From: Acidobacteriota bacterium
GTDB taxonomy: Bacteria; Acidobacteriota; Holophagae; Holophagales; Holophagaceae
Direction of reading: 5' to 3'
Assembly: GCA_016192145.1 (NCBI GenBank)
Contig: JACPUT010000019.1
Coordinates: 1-43,487, forward strand
DNA length: 43,487 nucleotides
Shown here: piece after piece, positions 7,568 to 15,478 of the stretch
How the letters are laid out: each line of letters opens with the position of its first letter
Position numbering within the stretch: the first letter of the stretch is position 1
Notes under the pieces: model-generated
Seen by the model: only the letters and a program-made list of their open reading frames with translations
Told to the model about the DNA's origin: nothing
Databases searched by the model: none
Made by a program: the position numbers and the translations under genes

Positions 7568-8871
7568 GCCCAGGTTCCATTCGCGAGAAGCCGGTCCAGC
7601 AGGGCCAGGGCCCGGCCCAGTTCAGCCTCGGTGATGACGAGGGGAGGTGCCAGGAGGATGAGGTTGCCGCGCACGGCGAAGGAGACGCCTCCTTCCCGGG
7701 CCTCTTCCACCAGGCGCTGGAGGGCCGGGTGCAGCGAAGGCCAGGCGCTCAGGGCTTCCCGCGTCGCGCGGTCCCTCACCAGTTCGATCACGGCGAAGAG
7801 GCCGTGGCCGCCCCGCACGTCGCCGATGACGGGGTGGCGCTCCTTCAGGGCCTGCAGCTCTTGGAACATCGCCGCGCCCAGGGAACGGGAGCGTTCGATG
7901 AGCCCTTCGTCCTCATAGGCCTGAATCGCGGCCACGCCGGCCGCGCAGGCGAGGGGGTGGCCGCAATAGGTGAGGCCCGTGTAGAGCATCTGGTGCTCGA
8001 CTTTCTTCGCCACCTCCGCCGAGAGCACCACGGCGCCGAGGGGGATGTGGGCTCCCGTGAGCCCCTTGGCCAACGTCATCAAGTCCGGGCGCCCCGCCTC
8101 CCCGTGGCGCTGCCAGGCGAACCACTCGCCGCAGCGGCCGAAGCCGCTCATGACCTCGTCGGCGATGAGGTAGACGCCCCGGCGCCTGGCCTCGGCGCGC
8201 AGCCCGGGCCAGAAGGCCTCCGGAGCCACGATGCCGTTGGTTCCGGCGTCGGGCTCCATGAGCACCGCCGCCGCATCGGGGTGGGCGTCGAGGGCGGCAC
8301 CGACGCTGTGCACGGCGGCCTGGGCGCAGGCTTCCTCCGTGGGGGTGCCGAAGGGGCAGCGGTAGGCGTAGGGCGGGGGCACGTGCACCACCCCATGCCG
8401 CGTGGGATCCACCTGGGCCAGGGTGCGGCTGTCCCCGCTGAGGGCCATGGCCGCGTAGGTGGCCCCGTGGTAGCTGCGGTGGCGGGTGACGATGGTGCCG
8501 CGGGGGTGGCCCAGGGCGAGGCGGGCGAACTTCACGGCGTGCTCGTTGGCGTCGGCGCCGCCGAGCGTGAAGAAGACCCGCCCCCCCTCGAAGCCGGACT
8601 TCTCCAGCAATCGGGCGGCGAGCTCGGCCCGGGGCCCGGCGCCCCATGCGGCCGTGGTGAAGCAGAGCTTCCCCGCCTGTTCTTGGATCGCCTGGATGAG
8701 GGCCGGGTGCTGATGCCCGAGGTTCATGCACTCGGCGAGACTGCTCATATCCAGGTACTCGCGGCCCCGGTCGTCCCGGAAGCGGGCCCCTTCGCCGCCG
8801 ACGATGGTGGGCGCGTCCCAATCCGCCTGGACGCACCAGCTGTGCAGCACCTGCTCCCGCTCGGAGGTCAT
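7564..8871 (-). CDS. Class III PLP aminotransferase, first gene of the catabolic operon
   Basis: This 435-residue class III aminotransferase is full length. The pyridine-binding Asp is in YLIADEVMSG (238) and the PLP Lys in TLAKGLTG (269). The frame stays open upstream to 9168, but that would run through the divergent regulator. The ATG at 8871 has GGAG ten bases upstream and gives a normal family N-terminus, so I choose it. It overlaps the aldehyde dehydrogenase start by 4 bp (ATGA), pairing an aminotransferase with a semialdehyde dehydrogenase, the usual module for removing a terminal amino group. A terminal diamine or omega-amino acid donor is therefore likely. Expression is probably set by the IclR-type regulator encoded divergently. 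Confidence 0.87.
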   Translation of the reverse strand: MTSEREQVLHSWCVQADWDAPTIVGGEGARFRDDRGREYLDMSSLAECMNLGHQHPALIQAIQEQAGKLCFTTAAWGAGPRAELAARLLEKSGFEGGRVFFTLGGADANEHAVKFARLALGHPRGTIVTRHRSYHGATYAAMALSGDSRTLAQVDPTRHGVVHVPPPYAYRCPFGTPTEEACAQAAVHSVGAALDAHPDAAAVLMEPDAGTNGIVAPEAFWPGLRAEARRRGVYLIADEVMSGFGRCGEWFAWQRHGEAGRPDLMTLAKGLTGAHIPLGAVVLSAEVAKKVEHQMLYTGLTYCGHPLACAAGVAAIQAYEDEGLIERSRSLGAAMFQELQALKERHPVIGDVRGGHGLFAVIELVRDRATREALSAWPSLHPALQRLVEEAREGGVSFAVRGNLILLAPPLVITEAELGRALALLDRLLANGTWA

Positions 8872-8892
8872 GATGAAAGGGCTCCGAAAATT

Positions 8893-8937
8893 GTGCGAAT
8901 ATCGAACATTGATTCGTTGTGCGAACAGTATTACGAT
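8893..8937. promoter_or_regulatory. Divergent control region with PcaR-like box and iclR promoter
   Basis: On the minus strand, 8907 to 8893 reads GTTCGATATTCGCAC. From memory, the Pseudomonas putida PcaR operator is GTTCGATAATCGCAC, one base different. A second half-site, GTGCGAAC, lies at 8919-8926. On the plus strand TTGATT (8909-8914) and TACGAT (8932-8937) are 17 bp apart and form a reasonable sigma-70 promoter for the regulator gene. The second half-site falls inside that spacer, which suggests autorepression, while the full box would face the aminotransferase operon. Confidence 0.6.
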
Positions 8938-8980
8938 CTCCTCAGCCACCCCCTTTGTCAACGTCCCTGGAATGCCCGCC

Positions 8981-9802
8981 ATGAATCCGAAGCCCAGCGC
9001 CTCCGTCCCCGCCGCCCCCTTCGAGGACAGCCCCGACTTCGTCCAGTCCCTCTCCCGGGGGCTGGACGTGTTGCGCGCCTTCGATCGGGAGAATCCCTCC
9101 ATGTCGCTCTCGGAGGTCTCCGAGCGCACGGGCCTCGCCCGGGCCGCCGCCCGCCGCAGCCTGCTCACCCTCCAGCACCTGGGCTACGTGGGTCAGAAGG
9201 GCCGCCAGTTCTTCCTCACGGCGCGGGTGCTGGAGCTGGGCTTCGGCTACCTCAGCTCCCTCAACCTGCCCGAGCTGGCCATGCCGTGGATGGAGCAGCT
9301 GGCCCACCGGGTGAACGAGTCCACCTCCCTCACGGTGTTGGATGGGGCCGACATCGTATATGTGGCGCGCGTTCCCGTGCGTCGCGTCATGACCATCGCC
9401 CTCGGGGTGGGCGCGCGCCTGCCCGCCTTCGCGGCGTCCATGGGGCGCATGCTGCTCAGCGGCCTGGATGACGACGCCCTGGGGCTCTGGCTCTCCAAGG
9501 CCTCCTTGTATCCGCTCACCTCCCACACCCTCACGGATCCCGATCGCCTGCGGGAGGAGATCCTCCGGGCCCGGGAGCAGGGCTTCTGCCTCGTGGTGCA
9601 GGAGCTGGAGCTCGGCCTCTGCTCCCTCTCCGTGCCCATCCGGGATCGCCAGGGCAAGGTGGTGGCCGCCCTCAACGTGGGCATGCAGTTCCACGAGGGC
9701 ATCAAGGAACACGCCCTCACGCAGGTGCTGCCCGTGCTGAAGGAAACCCAGGCGGCCATCGAAGGCGCCACTTCCCACCACTGGGCCTCCCTGGGGGCTT
9801 AG
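8981..9802 (+). CDS. IclR-family regulator, PcaR/PcaU/PobR group
   Basis: This cytoplasmic DNA-binding regulator has about 273 residues. An N-terminal winged helix-turn-helix (SLSEVSERTGLARAAARRSL, then GYVGQKGRQFFLT as the wing) is followed by an IclR effector domain containing LTVLDGADIVYVARV, ARLPAFAASMGRMLLS and LSVPIRDRQGKVVAALNVG. The FVQSLSRGLDVLRAFD opening is typical of the beta-ketoadipate regulators PcaR/PcaU/PobR. An in-frame ATG at 8972 is also possible; I prefer 8981 because GGA lies nine bases before it. The gene is divergent from the catabolic operon and directly followed by the thiolase, so it most likely senses a pathway intermediate such as 3-oxoadipate. Confidence 0.87.
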   Translation: MNPKPSASVPAAPFEDSPDFVQSLSRGLDVLRAFDRENPSMSLSEVSERTGLARAAARRSLLTLQHLGYVGQKGRQFFLTARVLELGFGYLSSLNLPELAMPWMEQLAHRVNESTSLTVLDGADIVYVARVPVRRVMTIALGVGARLPAFAASMGRMLLSGLDDDALGLWLSKASLYPLTSHTLTDPDRLREEILRAREQGFCLVVQELELGLCSLSVPIRDRQGKVVAALNVGMQFHEGIKEHALTQVLPVLKETQAAIEGATSHHWASLGA

Positions 9803-9857
9803 GAGCGTATCCAAGAATTCGGAGGGAACCGCGTTGAATCCAAAGGGGCTTCAGACA

Positions 9858-11060
9858 ATGCGCCACGTCCACCTCTGCGCCGCCCTCCGCACCCCCTTCG
9901 GCCGCTACGGCGGCGCGTTGGCCTCCCTGCGGGCCGATGACCTGGCCGCGCTACCCATCTCCGCCCTGCTGAGGTCCCTGCCCCATCTGGATCCCGCGGC
10001 CCTCGACGAGGTGATCCTCGGTTGCGCCAACCAGGCGGGTGAGGACAACCGCAATGTGGCCCGCATGGCCCTGCTGCTGGCCGGGTTGCCGCCCTCGGTG
10101 CCCGGTGTCACCGTGAACCGCCTCTGCGCCTCGGGGCTGGAGGCCGTGGGCCAGGCCGCGCGCATGATCCGCTGTGGCGAAGCCGACCTCGTCCTCGCCG
10201 GCGGCGTCGAGAGCATGACCCGCGCCCCCTTCGTCGTGGGCAAATCCTCCGCCGCCTGGGGCCGCGAGCAGAACCTCGAGGACACGACCATGGGCTGGCG
10301 CTTCACCAATCCCAGCCTGGAAGCGCTGCACGGCGTGGAGACCATGCCCCAGACGGCGGAGAACCTCGCCCGGGAGCTCGGCATCTCCCGCGCCGATCAG
10401 GATGCCTTCGCGCTGCGCAGCCAGCTGCGCACGGCCGAGGCCCAGGCCCAAGGCCGCTTCCGGGAGGAGATCCTGCCGGTGGAGATCAAGGTCGGGCGCG
10501 ACACCCGGGTGATCGACGTGGACGAACATCCCCGCGCCGACACCACCCTGGCCCAGCTGGCCAAATTGAAGCCCCTCCTCGGCCCCGGCACCACCATCAC
10601 CGCGGGCAACGCTTCCGGGATCAACGATGGCGCCGCCGCGCTGCTGCTCGCCTCCGAGGCGGCCATGAACCGGCACGGCCTCACGCCCATCGCCCGCATC
10701 ACTGGCATGGCCAGCGGGGGCGTGCCTCCGCGCACCATGGGCCTGGGCCCCGTGCCCGCCATCCGCAAGCTGCTCGCGCGGCAGTCGCTCTCATTGGGGG
10801 ACTTCGACTTCATCGAAATCAACGAGGCCTTCTCCGCCCAGGTGCTCGCCTGCACCCGGGAGCTGGACTTGCCGGATGACGCGGCGAACGTGAATCCCAA
10901 CGGCGGCGCCATCGCCCTCGGGCATCCCCTGGGCGCCAGCGGCGCGCGCCTCGTCATGACCGCCGCCTATGAGCTGAGGCGAAGGGGCGCCAACCGCGCG
11001 CTGGTGAGCCTGTGCGTGGGCGTGGGCCAGGGGCTGGCCTTGAGCCTCGAGTCCGCGTGA
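9858..11060 (+). CDS. pcaF: 3-oxoadipyl-CoA / acetyl-CoA C-acyltransferase (thiolase, PcaF-like)
   Basis: From the ATG at 9858 it is 400 residues, the usual PcaF length. NRLCASG carries the nucleophilic Cys 90, GGAIALGHPLGASGAR the active-site His, and SLCVGVGQG the second Cys. A TTG at 9834 with a strong GGAGGG seven bases upstream could add eight residues and cannot be excluded. Thiolases of this type cleave 3-oxoacyl-CoA with CoA. Next to a PcaR-type regulator and CatIJ-like subunits the expected reaction is 3-oxoadipyl-CoA to succinyl-CoA plus acetyl-CoA. It starts 55 bp after the regulator on the same strand and is probably cotranscribed with it. General acetyl-CoA acetyltransferase activity is the alternative. 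Confidence 0.87.
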   Translation: MRHVHLCAALRTPFGRYGGALASLRADDLAALPISALLRSLPHLDPAALDEVILGCANQAGEDNRNVARMALLLAGLPPSVPGVTVNRLCASGLEAVGQAARMIRCGEADLVLAGGVESMTRAPFVVGKSSAAWGREQNLEDTTMGWRFTNPSLEALHGVETMPQTAENLARELGISRADQDAFALRSQLRTAEAQAQGRFREEILPVEIKVGRDTRVIDVDEHPRADTTLAQLAKLKPLLGPGTTITAGNASGINDGAAALLLASEAAMNRHGLTPIARITGMASGGVPPRTMGLGPVPAIRKLLARQSLSLGDFDFIEINEAFSAQVLACTRELDLPDDAANVNPNGGAIALGHPLGASGARLVMTAAYELRRRGANRALVSLCVGVGQGLALSLESA

Positions 11061-11079
11061 TCGAGCGATGGAAAAGCGA

Positions 11080-11186
11080 TTAACCACAGAGTTCACAGAG
11101 GGCACAGAGGAAGGCAGATGGGGAATCTCTCCATTCCCTCCCAAGCTGCCTCCTTTCTCCGTGACCTCTGTGACCTCTGTGGTTAA
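11080..11186. repeat. Word-repeat hairpin element 4 (CACAGAGG word)
   Basis: The left arm (11080-11117) and right arm (11146-11186) are imperfect reverse complements, both beginning at their outer ends with TTAACCACAGAG. The arm is three copies of a CACAGAGKT-like 9-10 nt word, followed by a GGAAGGCAG or GGAGGCAG block. The loop itself contains a small hairpin, GGGAAT/ATTCCC around CTCTCC (11121-11138). An AAAAG lies just left of the element. It separates the thiolase and permease genes, both on the plus strand. Confidence 0.88.
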
Positions 11187-11218
11187 CCCTCCTTCCCCCA
11201 TGCCTCCGCGGTGACCCG

Positions 11219-12538
11219 ATGACCCCAACGAAATCCAAGCTCGGCTTCTGGATGTGCACCGCCCTCGTGGTGGGCAACATGATCGGCTCGGGCACCTACC
11301 TCATGCCGGCGGCCCTGGCCCCCTATGGCGGCGTGAGCCTCCTCGGCTGGGTCATCACGGGCACGGGCTCCATCCTCCTGGCGCTCGTGTTCGCGAGGCT
11401 GGGCCAGTGGATGGCCCGCAGCGGCGGCCCCCACGCCTTCACCCGCGCGGCCTTCGGCGACTTCGCGGGCTTCCTCGTGGCCTGGTCCTACTGGGTGGCC
11501 TGCTGGACGGGCAACGCGGCCATCGCCGTGGGCTTCGTGGGCTCGCTGGCCAAGTTCTTCCCCACCATCGCCCAGTCTCCGCGACTGGGCGCGGGCCTCG
11601 CCGTGGCCTCCATCTGGGCGTGCACCCTCATCAACATCCGGGGCCTGCGGACGGCGGGCATGGTGCAGCTCGTGACCTCCGTGTTGAAGTACGTGCCCCT
11701 CGTGCTCGTAGGCGTGTTCGGCATCGCCTACCTGAAGCCCGCGGCCTTCACCCCCTTCAACCCCACCGGCCAACCCCTCCTGGGCGCCATGTCCACGACG
11801 ATGACGCTCACCCTCTGGGCCTTCCTGGGCCTGGAGTGCGCCACGGTGCCCGCCGGCGACGTGGAGGATCCGCACCGCACGGTGCCCCGCGCCACGATCT
11901 GGGGCACCGTCTTCACCGCCGTCGCCATGGTCATCGCCTGCTCCACGGTGATGGCCATCGTTCCCCGGGCCCAGCTCGCGGAATCCACGGCCCCCTTCGC
12001 CGATGCCGCCACCCTCCTCTGGGGCCGCACGGCCGGCTACTTGATGGCCGGCGCCGCCACCATCGCATGCTTCGGCGCCCTCAACGGCTGGACCCTCGTG
12101 CAGGGCCAGGTGGCCCAAACCGCCGCGGACGACGGCCTCTTCCCCACGCAACTCGCGGCCCTCAACCGCCGGGGCTCCCCCGCCGTGGCCCTCGCCAGCA
12201 CCTCCATCCTCGTGTCCGTCCTCGTGCTCACCAACTACACGGGCAGCCTCGTCAGCGTCTTCACCTTCGTCATCCTCCTCAGCACCGCCGCCAACCTCGT
12301 GCCCTACCTCTTCTGCGCCGTGGCCGCCCTGCAGATGATGGCCAGGCGGATGCTCCCCGAAGGCGCCGAGATGCCCGGCCCCGGCTTCGTCGCCATCGCC
12401 CTCCTCGCCTTCGCCTACGCCCTCTGGGCCTTCGGCGGCAGCGGCAAGGAGTCCGTGTACTGGGGCAGCATCCTCATGCTGGGCGGTTTGCCGTTGCACG
12501 TGTACATGGGGTGGAAGCAGCGGAAGGCCGAGGCCTGA
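11219..12538 (+). CDS. APC-superfamily cationic amino acid permease/antiporter (AdiC-like)
   Basis: This 439-residue inner-membrane transporter is predominantly hydrophobic, with about twelve membrane segments. The first segment carries NMIGSGTYLMP, matching the GSG substrate-binding loop of AdiC-type basic amino acid/polyamine antiporters. The later GALNGWTLVQGQVAQTAADDGLFP block corresponds to the AdiC region containing its gating Trp. Likely substrates are arginine, lysine, ornithine or a polyamine, with exchange or symport undetermined. It lies downstream of the thiolase, beyond a repeat hairpin, and would supply a cationic substrate to the neighbouring aminotransferase pathway. It is convergent with a second permease. 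Confidence 0.85.
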   Translation: MTPTKSKLGFWMCTALVVGNMIGSGTYLMPAALAPYGGVSLLGWVITGTGSILLALVFARLGQWMARSGGPHAFTRAAFGDFAGFLVAWSYWVACWTGNAAIAVGFVGSLAKFFPTIAQSPRLGAGLAVASIWACTLINIRGLRTAGMVQLVTSVLKYVPLVLVGVFGIAYLKPAAFTPFNPTGQPLLGAMSTTMTLTLWAFLGLECATVPAGDVEDPHRTVPRATIWGTVFTAVAMVIACSTVMAIVPRAQLAESTAPFADAATLLWGRTAGYLMAGAATIACFGALNGWTLVQGQVAQTAADDGLFPTQLAALNRRGSPAVALASTSILVSVLVLTNYTGSLVSVFTFVILLSTAANLVPYLFCAVAALQMMARRMLPEGAEMPGPGFVAIALLAFAYALWAFGGSGKESVYWGSILMLGGLPLHVYMGWKQRKAEA

Positions 12539-12588
12539 GGCCGGCCAGAGAACCAGGTCCGCTGACCCGACCAAGAATGAAAAGCCAA

Positions 12589-12660
12589 CCGGTGATGAAC
12601 AGTGATGAACGGTGATGGGGGATCGATATGCGATCACCGTTCATCACTGTTCATCACCGG
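12589..12660. repeat. Word-repeat hairpin element 5 (GTGATGAAC word, twin of element 1)
   Basis: The arms 12589-12616 and 12633-12660 are perfect 28-bp reverse complements. The inner 25 bp are identical to the arms at 117-182, but the 16-nt loop is different. Six T follow close to the right arm (12667-12672) and AAAAG precedes the left arm. It lies between the convergent permease genes, where a terminator would be useful. Confidence 0.92.
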
Positions 12661-12715
12661 CCAATGTTTTTTCTTCATGGCCTGCCCCAACAACCCCCGG
12701 GTGGGGCAGTCCCAA

Positions 12716-12750
12716 ACCTAAACAAAACGGGCCCTCGCGGGCCCGTTCAC
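12716..12750 (-). terminator. Intrinsic terminator of the CAT-like permease gene
   Basis: AACGGGCCC (12726-12734) and GGGCCCGTT (12739-12747) form a perfect 9-bp stem with the loop TCGC. Read on the minus strand the stem is followed by TTTTGTTTAGG. This is a conventional rho-independent terminator placed about 20 bp beyond the stop codon at 12769, and it contrasts with the word-repeat hairpins that sit in most other gaps. Confidence 0.85.
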
Positions 12751-12768
12751 ATCTGGTACTCAAGCCAG

Positions 12769-14376
12769 CTATCCCTGGCCCTTCGCTTCCAGGTTGATCT
12801 TGCTGTGCTTCGCGCTGTACACGAAGTAGGCCAGGAGGCCGATGGCCAGCCAGATCCAGAAGCGGATCCAGGTGTGAGTGGGGAGGCCATAGGCGAGGTA
12901 GACGCAGAAGAGGATGCCCAAGGGGGCCGTGATCCACACGAGGGGGGCCTTGAACTTGCGCGGGGCTTCGGGGCGGCGCACGCGGAGGATGAGGATCCCG
13001 GCGCAGACGAGGACGAAGGCGAAGAGGGTGCCGATGTTCGTGAGCTCGATGATCTCGTCGATGTTCATGAAGCCCGCGGGCAGGATCACGATGAGGCCCG
13101 TGAGCAGGGTGGCGTTGAGGGGCGTGCGGAAGCGGGGGCTCACCTTGCCGAACCAGGGGGGCAGGAGGCCATCGCGGCTCATCACCATGAAGATGCGGGG
13201 CTGGGCCATCTGGTAGACGAGGAGGGCGCTCCCGAGGGCGATCACGGCGCCGACGCTCACGAGGGCGGAGACCTTGTTCATGCCGATGGCCGTGAAGGCG
13301 TGGGCGATGGGATCGGCGATACCCTTGTAGGCGTGGTAGGGCAGGATGCCGGAGACCACGGCGCAGACGCCCACGTAGATCACCGTGCAGATGACGAGGC
13401 TGCCGATGATGCCCCGGGGCATGTCGCGGCCCGGATCCTTGCATTCCTCGGCCGTGGTGCTCACGGCGTCGAAGCCGATGAAGGCGAAGAAGATGATGGC
13501 GGCGCCCGCCTGCACCCCGTGCCAGCCGTTGGGCATGAAGGGCGTGTAGTTGGCGGGCTTCACGTAGAAGGCGCCGATGGCGATGACGAGGAGGAGCAGG
13601 AGCACCTTGAGGGAGACCATGATGTTGTTGACCTTCACGCTCTCCTTCACGCCCCACACGCACAGCGCCGTGATGACGAAGGTGATGACCATGGCCAGCA
13701 GGTTCACGCCCACGGGGAACTTGCCGATCATGGGGGCCGTGTTGAGGATGTCCCAGTTGATGAAAGTGGCCGCGCCATCGAGGAGGCCCGCCTTGGCCTG
13801 GGCCAGGTATTCGAGCTTGTCGGAGAAGTGCAGGGCGCCCTGGTGGGCCGCCGCGAACTCCGGCGTGGGGAACATCATCGTGCGGGGATCCATGCTCAGC
13901 CAGCGGGGGATGTGGATGCCGATGCCCTGGAGCAGGTTGTTCATGTAGCTGGCCCAGCTGATGGCCACGGCCACGTTGGAGACGGCGTATTCCAGGAGCA
14001 GGTCCCACCCGATGATCCAGGCCATGAGCTCGCCCAGGGTGGCGTAGGTGTAGGTGTAGGCGCTGCCGGAGGCCGGGATCATGGAAGCGAACTCGGCGTA
14101 GCACAGGGCCGTGAAGCCGCAGGCGAGGGCCACCAGCAGGAAGCTGAGGATGAGGGCGGGGCCCGCGGCGGGCCGCGTGACGCCGAAGGTGGAATCGAAG
14201 CCGCCCGCGAGGCCCGTACCCAGGGCGGAGAGGATGCCCGCGCCGATGATGGCGCCCACGCCCAGCAGGGCCAGGTCCTTGGCCGAGAGGGTGCGTTTGA
14301 GGCCCCCATGCTCGGGCTCCTCCGCGTTGGCGCGGATCTGCTCGATGGATTTCGTGCGGAACAACTGATTGAACAT
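12769..14376 (-). CDS. APC-superfamily amino acid permease, CAT-like (cationic amino acid transporter)
   Basis: This 535-residue inner-membrane transporter resembles the bacterial CAT/YfnA group. The N-terminus has the cytoplasmic LKRTLSAKDLALLGVGAIIGAGI signature ahead of the first membrane segment; a further signature is ASMIPASGSAYTYTYATLGE. PRIFMVMSRDGLLPPWFGKV lies in a cytoplasmic loop near 385. The protein is longer than the usual 450-480 residues because of an extra stretch (about 160-210) between membrane segments. The substrate is an amino acid, probably cationic by family. It ends in a clear terminator and is divergent from the DUF58 gene. Confidence 0.85.
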   Translation of the reverse strand: MFNQLFRTKSIEQIRANAEEPEHGGLKRTLSAKDLALLGVGAIIGAGILSALGTGLAGGFDSTFGVTRPAAGPALILSFLLVALACGFTALCYAEFASMIPASGSAYTYTYATLGELMAWIIGWDLLLEYAVSNVAVAISWASYMNNLLQGIGIHIPRWLSMDPRTMMFPTPEFAAAHQGALHFSDKLEYLAQAKAGLLDGAATFINWDILNTAPMIGKFPVGVNLLAMVITFVITALCVWGVKESVKVNNIMVSLKVLLLLLVIAIGAFYVKPANYTPFMPNGWHGVQAGAAIIFFAFIGFDAVSTTAEECKDPGRDMPRGIIGSLVICTVIYVGVCAVVSGILPYHAYKGIADPIAHAFTAIGMNKVSALVSVGAVIALGSALLVYQMAQPRIFMVMSRDGLLPPWFGKVSPRFRTPLNATLLTGLIVILPAGFMNIDEIIELTNIGTLFAFVLVCAGILILRVRRPEAPRKFKAPLVWITAPLGILFCVYLAYGLPTHTWIRFWIWLAIGLLAYFVYSAKHSKINLEAKGQG

Positions 14377-14432
14377 TCGGAATTCCAGGCTGGGAGTGGG
14401 AGGACCAGTGTATCGCGGTCAGGCCTTGGGTC

Positions 14433-14534
14433 AGGCTGGAGACTGGAGACCGGAGGCTGGAGACGACCCGCCCCATCCCTACGGAAAGGCTGGGTCGGAG
14501 AATCCTCCAGCCTCCAGTCTCCGGTCTCCGGCCT
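14433..14534. repeat. Word-repeat hairpin element 6 (CTGGAGA word)
   Basis: The left arm 14433-14469 and right arm 14492-14534 pair through AGGC, four GGAG-centred words and an inner GACCC/GGGTC block. The words alternate CTGGAGA and CCGGAGA/G, and the T/C differences between arms mostly give G-T wobble pairs, so a transcript would still fold. CTTTT follows the right arm a few bases out. The element occupies the divergent promoter region between the CAT-like permease and the DUF58 gene. Confidence 0.85.
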
Positions 14535-14545
14535 ATTCTTTTCCC

Positions 14546-15478
14546 ATGCTGCTCTGGAAGGACCGCCGCCTCCGCCTGGCCCTCACGTCACTGGGTATCC
14601 AGTACCTGGTGGCCCTGCTGGCCGTGGGTGCCTTCGCCGCAAACACGGGCAACAACCTGCTCTACCTGATCTTCGCCCTCATGCTGGGCCTCTTCCTCGT
14701 CTCCGGCGTCGTGAGCCGGCGGGCCCTCCAGGGCCTGAGCCTGCAGTCCCTGGAAGAGGGCAACCTCTTCGCCCGGGTCCGCGGCGGATTGCGCGTACGG
14801 CTGACGGACGCGAGGCCGGAGCTGCCCCGGGGCGTGGAGCTGCACCTGGAGCTGGAAGGCGGGGTGGTGGAGCCCAGCTTCCTAGCGGGCGCCATGGACG
14901 AGCCGGCCCCCGTGGTGGTGCTCCACGCCCGGGCCGAACAGCGGGGGTGGACCCGGCTCAAGTCATTGGAGGTTCGTACCCGCCACCCCTTCGGCTTTCT
15001 GGAGAAGGCTTGGCGCCTGGAACTGGACCGGCCGATCCTCGTGCTCCCCCACCCCCGCACGCCGGGCGAACTGCTCACCACGGAGCCCCAGGAGGGCCCC
15101 GGGAGCCTGCCCCAGGCCGGGGTGAGCAGCCCCGAAGGGGTGAGGCCCCTCCGCCAGGGGGATCCTCCCGCCCGGGTGCACTGGAAACGCACGGCCCAGC
15201 GCAGCCTGCCCGGGGCCCTGCATCCCTGGGTCCGCACCTTCGAGGAGGAACGGCCCAAGGGCCTCCACCTGGAGCTGGACCTCGGCCACTGGGCCCCCGG
15301 CCGCCCCTTCGAGCGGGAGTTGGAGCGGCTCTCGGGGGCCGTGTTGCAGGCCCGGCTCCAGCGGCGGGAGGTGAGCCTGGAAGTGCGAGGCCCCGAGGGG
15401 ACCCAGCGCCACCGGGAACCCACCGCCTGCTGGCGCGCCCTGGCGGTGGCCCAGGCCAATGGGCCTGTAACGGAATGA
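14546..15478 (+). CDS. DUF58-domain protein, membrane-anchored
   Basis: This protein has about 310 residues. Two hydrophobic helices at the N-terminus (after MLLWKDRRLRLALTSLG, and NLLYLIFALMLGLFLVSGVV) are followed by a soluble domain with the DUF58 signature RPLRQGDPPARVHWKRTAQR. DUF58 proteins often accompany MoxR ATPases and von Willebrand factor proteins, but none is encoded here, and the role is unknown. The start at 14546 avoids translating the upstream repeat hairpin. The last five codons and the TGA lie inside the left terminal repeat of the element at 15461-15730, so the natural C-terminus may have been altered by that element. Confidence 0.78.
   Translation: MLLWKDRRLRLALTSLGIQYLVALLAVGAFAANTGNNLLYLIFALMLGLFLVSGVVSRRALQGLSLQSLEEGNLFARVRGGLRVRLTDARPELPRGVELHLELEGGVVEPSFLAGAMDEPAPVVVLHARAEQRGWTRLKSLEVRTRHPFGFLEKAWRLELDRPILVLPHPRTPGELLTTEPQEGPGSLPQAGVSSPEGVRPLRQGDPPARVHWKRTAQRSLPGALHPWVRTFEEERPKGLHLELDLGHWAPGRPFERELERLSGAVLQARLQRREVSLEVRGPEGTQRHREPTACWRALAVAQANGPVTE

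Noticed and set aside
5993-7918. Long open frame on the plus strand opposite the aldehyde dehydrogenase
   Set aside because: High GC keeps the antisense frame open. The translation is a low-quality Gly/Ala/His/Arg-rich string with no domain, and the minus-strand gene has clear catalytic motifs.
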